DNA of 64,000 nucleotides, taken from the NCBI RefSeq assembly GCF_000427465.1, contig NZ_ATYB01000008.1, positions 496,001 to 560,000 on the forward strand. Reading direction: 5' to 3'. Made by a program: the position numbers and the translations under genes. The notes below the pieces were generated by a model. The model was not told the origin of the DNA, did no database searches, and saw only the letters and a program-made list of their open reading frames with translations. Source of the stretch: Sinorhizobium arboris LMG 14919 (GTDB lineage: Bacteria > Pseudomonadota > Alphaproteobacteria > Rhizobiales > Rhizobiaceae). Position 1 is the stretch's first letter. Every line of letters starts with the position of its first letter. Shown here piece after piece: positions 62,321-64,000 of the stretch.

Positions 62321-62370
62321 TGCAGCCGCCGCGCTGGCGCTATCTAGCCGCGAGCGCGGCGGCGGCTGCA
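62321..62370. promoter_or_regulatory. Large GC-rich hairpin in the regulator-gabT intergenic region
   Basis: The stretch from TGCAGCCGCCGCGCTGGC to GCGGCGGCGGCTGCA can fold on itself with up to 18 paired bases and two 3-nt bulges. It lies 136 bp before the gabT ATG and 30 bp before the regulator start. Without a T-run it is not a standard terminator; it may be a leader structure or a repeat remnant. Confidence 0.45.
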
Positions 62371-62407
62371 CAAGAAGCGCCCATCAATACGGGTGTTGCC
62401 TCGATCA

Positions 62408-62476
62408 GCAAATTTGATTTGCAATCCATCGTGAAAAATGTACCTCTTCCTGAGAAAAGTTGCAGAAAAAATGCAA
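62408..62476. promoter_or_regulatory. Two palindromes upstream of gabT
   Basis: GCAAATTTGATTTGC (62408-62422) has perfect 6-bp arms around 3 bases; TTGCA (62460-62464) and TGCAA (62472-62476) form a second dyad just before the ribosome-binding site. They are candidate operators for the divergent MerR-XRE-cupin regulator. Confidence 0.45.
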
Positions 62477-62505
62477 TATATTCCCTCTCGACCAGGACGA
62501 CAACG

Positions 62506-63774
62506 ATGACGAGCCTCACAGATCGCAAGAATGCAGCCATCTCCCGCGGTGTCGGAATGACCACGCAGGTCTATGCCGATCGGGCGGAAAATGCCGAGAT
62601 CTGGGACAAGGAAGGCAACCGCTACATCGACTTTGCCGCCGGCATCGCCGTGGTCAATACAGGCCACCGCCACCCGAAGGTGATCGCAGCCGTCAAGGCG
62701 CAGCTCGACCGCTTCACCCATACCTGCCACCAGGTGGTACCCTATGAGAACTACGTGCATCTGGCAGAGCGCCTGAACGCGATCGTTCCCGGCGACTTCG
62801 CGAAGAAGACCATCTTCGTCACCACCGGTGCGGAGGCCGTCGAAAACGCCGTCAAGATCGCGCGCGCAGCGACAGGCCGCCAGGCGGTCGTCGCCTTCGG
62901 CGGCGGATTCCACGGACGCACCTTCATGGGCATGGCCCTGACGGGGAAGGTCGTTCCGTACAAGGTCGGCTTCGGCGCAATGCCGGCAGATGTCTTCCAC
63001 GCCCCCTTCCCGATCGAGCTTCACGGCGTGACCGTCGAGCAGTCGCTTGCGGCGCTGAAGAAGCTCTTCGCGGCCGATGTCGATCCGGCCCGTGTCGCGG
63101 CGATCATCATCGAGCCGGTTCAGGGCGAAGGCGGCTTCTATCCGGTCCCGACCGCCTTCATGAAGGCGCTTCGCGAGATCTGCGACCAGCACGGTATCCT
63201 GCTGATTGCCGACGAGGTGCAGACCGGCTTTGCCCGCACCGGCAAGCTCTTCGCCATGGAACATCACGGTGTCGCGCCGGACCTGACGACGATGGCGAAG
63301 AGCCTCGCCGGCGGCTTCCCGCTTGCCGCCGTCACCGGCCGAGCCGAGATCATGGACGCACCCGGGCCGGGCGGCCTCGGCGGCACCTATGGCGGTAATC
63401 CGCTCGGCATCGCCGCCGCGCATGCCGTCCTCGACGTGATTGCCGAGGAGAACCTGTGCGAGCGGGCGAACCAGCTCGGCAGCCGGCTGAAGCAGCGCCT
63501 TGCAGCGATCCGCGAGAAGGTGCCGGAGATCGTCGACATCCGTGGACCCGGCTTCATGAATGCCGTCGAATTCAACGACGTGAAGACCAACCTGCCGAGC
63601 GCCGAGTTCGCCAACAGGGTCCGCCTCCTTGCCCTCGACAAGGGGCTCATCCTGCTGACCTGCGGCGTCCATGGCAACGTCATCCGCTTCCTGGCGCCGA
63701 TCACGATCCAGGACGAGGTCTTCGCAGAAGCCCTCGACATTATCGAGGTATCGATCCTCGAAGCACGCGGTTGA
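62506..63774 (+). CDS. gabT: 4-aminobutyrate aminotransferase (class III)
   Basis: 422 residues from ATG 62506 (AGGA eight bases upstream, family N-terminus MTSLTDRKNAAISRGVGMTT). The PLP enzyme shows TTGAEAVENAVKIAR, FHGRTFMGMALTGK, the IIEPVQGEGGF strand, LIADEVQTGFARTG with the Asp ligand, and the PLP lysine in TTMAKSLAGGFPL. It transfers the amino group of GABA (or 5-aminovalerate) to 2-oxoglutarate, giving succinate semialdehyde. The dehydrogenase gabD is not in the window. Control by the divergent regulator is likely. The open frame continues upstream of 62506 without similarity. Confidence 0.92.
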   Translation: MTSLTDRKNAAISRGVGMTTQVYADRAENAEIWDKEGNRYIDFAAGIAVVNTGHRHPKVIAAVKAQLDRFTHTCHQVVPYENYVHLAERLNAIVPGDFAKKTIFVTTGAEAVENAVKIARAATGRQAVVAFGGGFHGRTFMGMALTGKVVPYKVGFGAMPADVFHAPFPIELHGVTVEQSLAALKKLFAADVDPARVAAIIIEPVQGEGGFYPVPTAFMKALREICDQHGILLIADEVQTGFARTGKLFAMEHHGVAPDLTTMAKSLAGGFPLAAVTGRAEIMDAPGPGGLGGTYGGNPLGIAAAHAVLDVIAEENLCERANQLGSRLKQRLAAIREKVPEIVDIRGPGFMNAVEFNDVKTNLPSAEFANRVRLLALDKGLILLTCGVHGNVIRFLAPITIQDEVFAEALDIIEVSILEARG

Positions 63775-63853
63775 CGGCTGCCGGGCCGGCCGCTATCGCG
63801 GTCGCCCATGCCGGGGCGCATGATCCACGCCCTCACAAGGAATAGAAGCGATA

Positions 63854-63870
63854 CCTGCGGTCGCCGCAGG
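63854..63870 (+). terminator. Hairpin downstream of gabT
   Basis: CCTGCGG-TCG-CCGCAGG forms a 7-bp stem 80 bp after the gabT stop and 20 bp before the next ATG. No T-run. Partial terminator or leader stem of the next gene. Confidence 0.35.
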
Positions 63871-63889
63871 GATCGCGGGAGGACGTCCG

Positions 63890-64000
63890 ATGGCCCTGAT
63901 GCCCGCACTCACCAGACACATCCGAACAGCGGAGCTCTTCGCCTCGCTCGGCAGCGTCACCCGGCCCTCCGAAGAATGGGCCGGCCCCACCTTCGATGTT
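63890..64000 (+). CDS. Unidentified gene, 5' part only
   Basis: Open reading frame from ATG 63890 to the window edge (37 codons, starting MALMPALTRHIRTAEL). It has GGAGGA about nine bases upstream, which makes a real start likely. It lies on the same strand as gabT, 115 bp downstream, so it might belong to the same pathway. The product is not recognisable from this fragment; it does not match the usual beginning of GabD. Confidence 0.45.
   Translation, partial: MALMPALTRHIRTAELFASLGSVTRPSEEWAGPTFDV

Overview
The window looks like a stretch of a rhizobial (Sinorhizobium/Ensifer) megaplasmid, most likely the pSymB type of S. meliloti or a close relative. The DNA is GC-rich, and the genes lie in tight operons with ATGA/GTGA start-stop overlaps. 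Positions 1496-28953 carry a complete galactoglucan (exopolysaccharide II, exp/wg) cluster in the arrangement known from S. meliloti: wgaABDEFGHIJ, wgcA, wggR, wgdAB and wgeABCDEFGH. Species and replicon are inferred from gene content and recall; no database search was possible.

Left edge (1-1500): the 3' end of an IS66-type transposase broken by a one-base deletion, a LysE-family exporter, and a 194-bp element with 40-bp perfect inverted ends. That element supplies the stop codon of wgaJ.

Galactoglucan cluster (1496-28953): on the minus strand are wgaA to wgaJ (glycosyltransferases, two ketal-pyruvyltransferase-like paralogues, a hydrolase-like secreted protein, dTDP-rhamnose enzymes), wgcA (glycosyltransferase) and wggR (MarR-type activator). 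On the plus strand are wgdAB (type I secretion ABC protein and HlyD adaptor) and wgeA to wgeH (RTX-like Ca-binding protein, glycosyltransferases, methyltransferase, unknowns). The wga, wggR/wgd and wge promoter regions carry related palindromes fitting WggR control. A GW-DP-type module recurs in WgeB, WgeE and WgeF.

Middle (29085-43571): an orphan Tat-exported family 5 solute-binding protein, a frameshifted HAD phosphatase, a PPP-family phosphatase, a small rhizobial protein, an EptA-like lipid A phosphoethanolamine transferase divergent from a two-component system, a CecR-YbhGFSR-like multidrug ABC operon with a clear TetR operator, and a VapBC-type toxin-antitoxin pair.

Right part (43657-64000): an MhqD/MhqO-like quinone detoxification pair, a DctB/DctD-like two-component pair without a dctA neighbour, a peptide ABC transporter (oppA-oppB-oppC-oppDF), a class II fructose-bisphosphate aldolase (cbbA type), a four-gene minus-strand polysaccharide module (acyltransferase, two GT2 enzymes, ABC exporter), and a regulator combining MerR, XRE and cupin domains divergent from a GABA-type aminotransferase. 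The window ends inside an unidentified gene. I see no CRISPR array, tRNA or rRNA.
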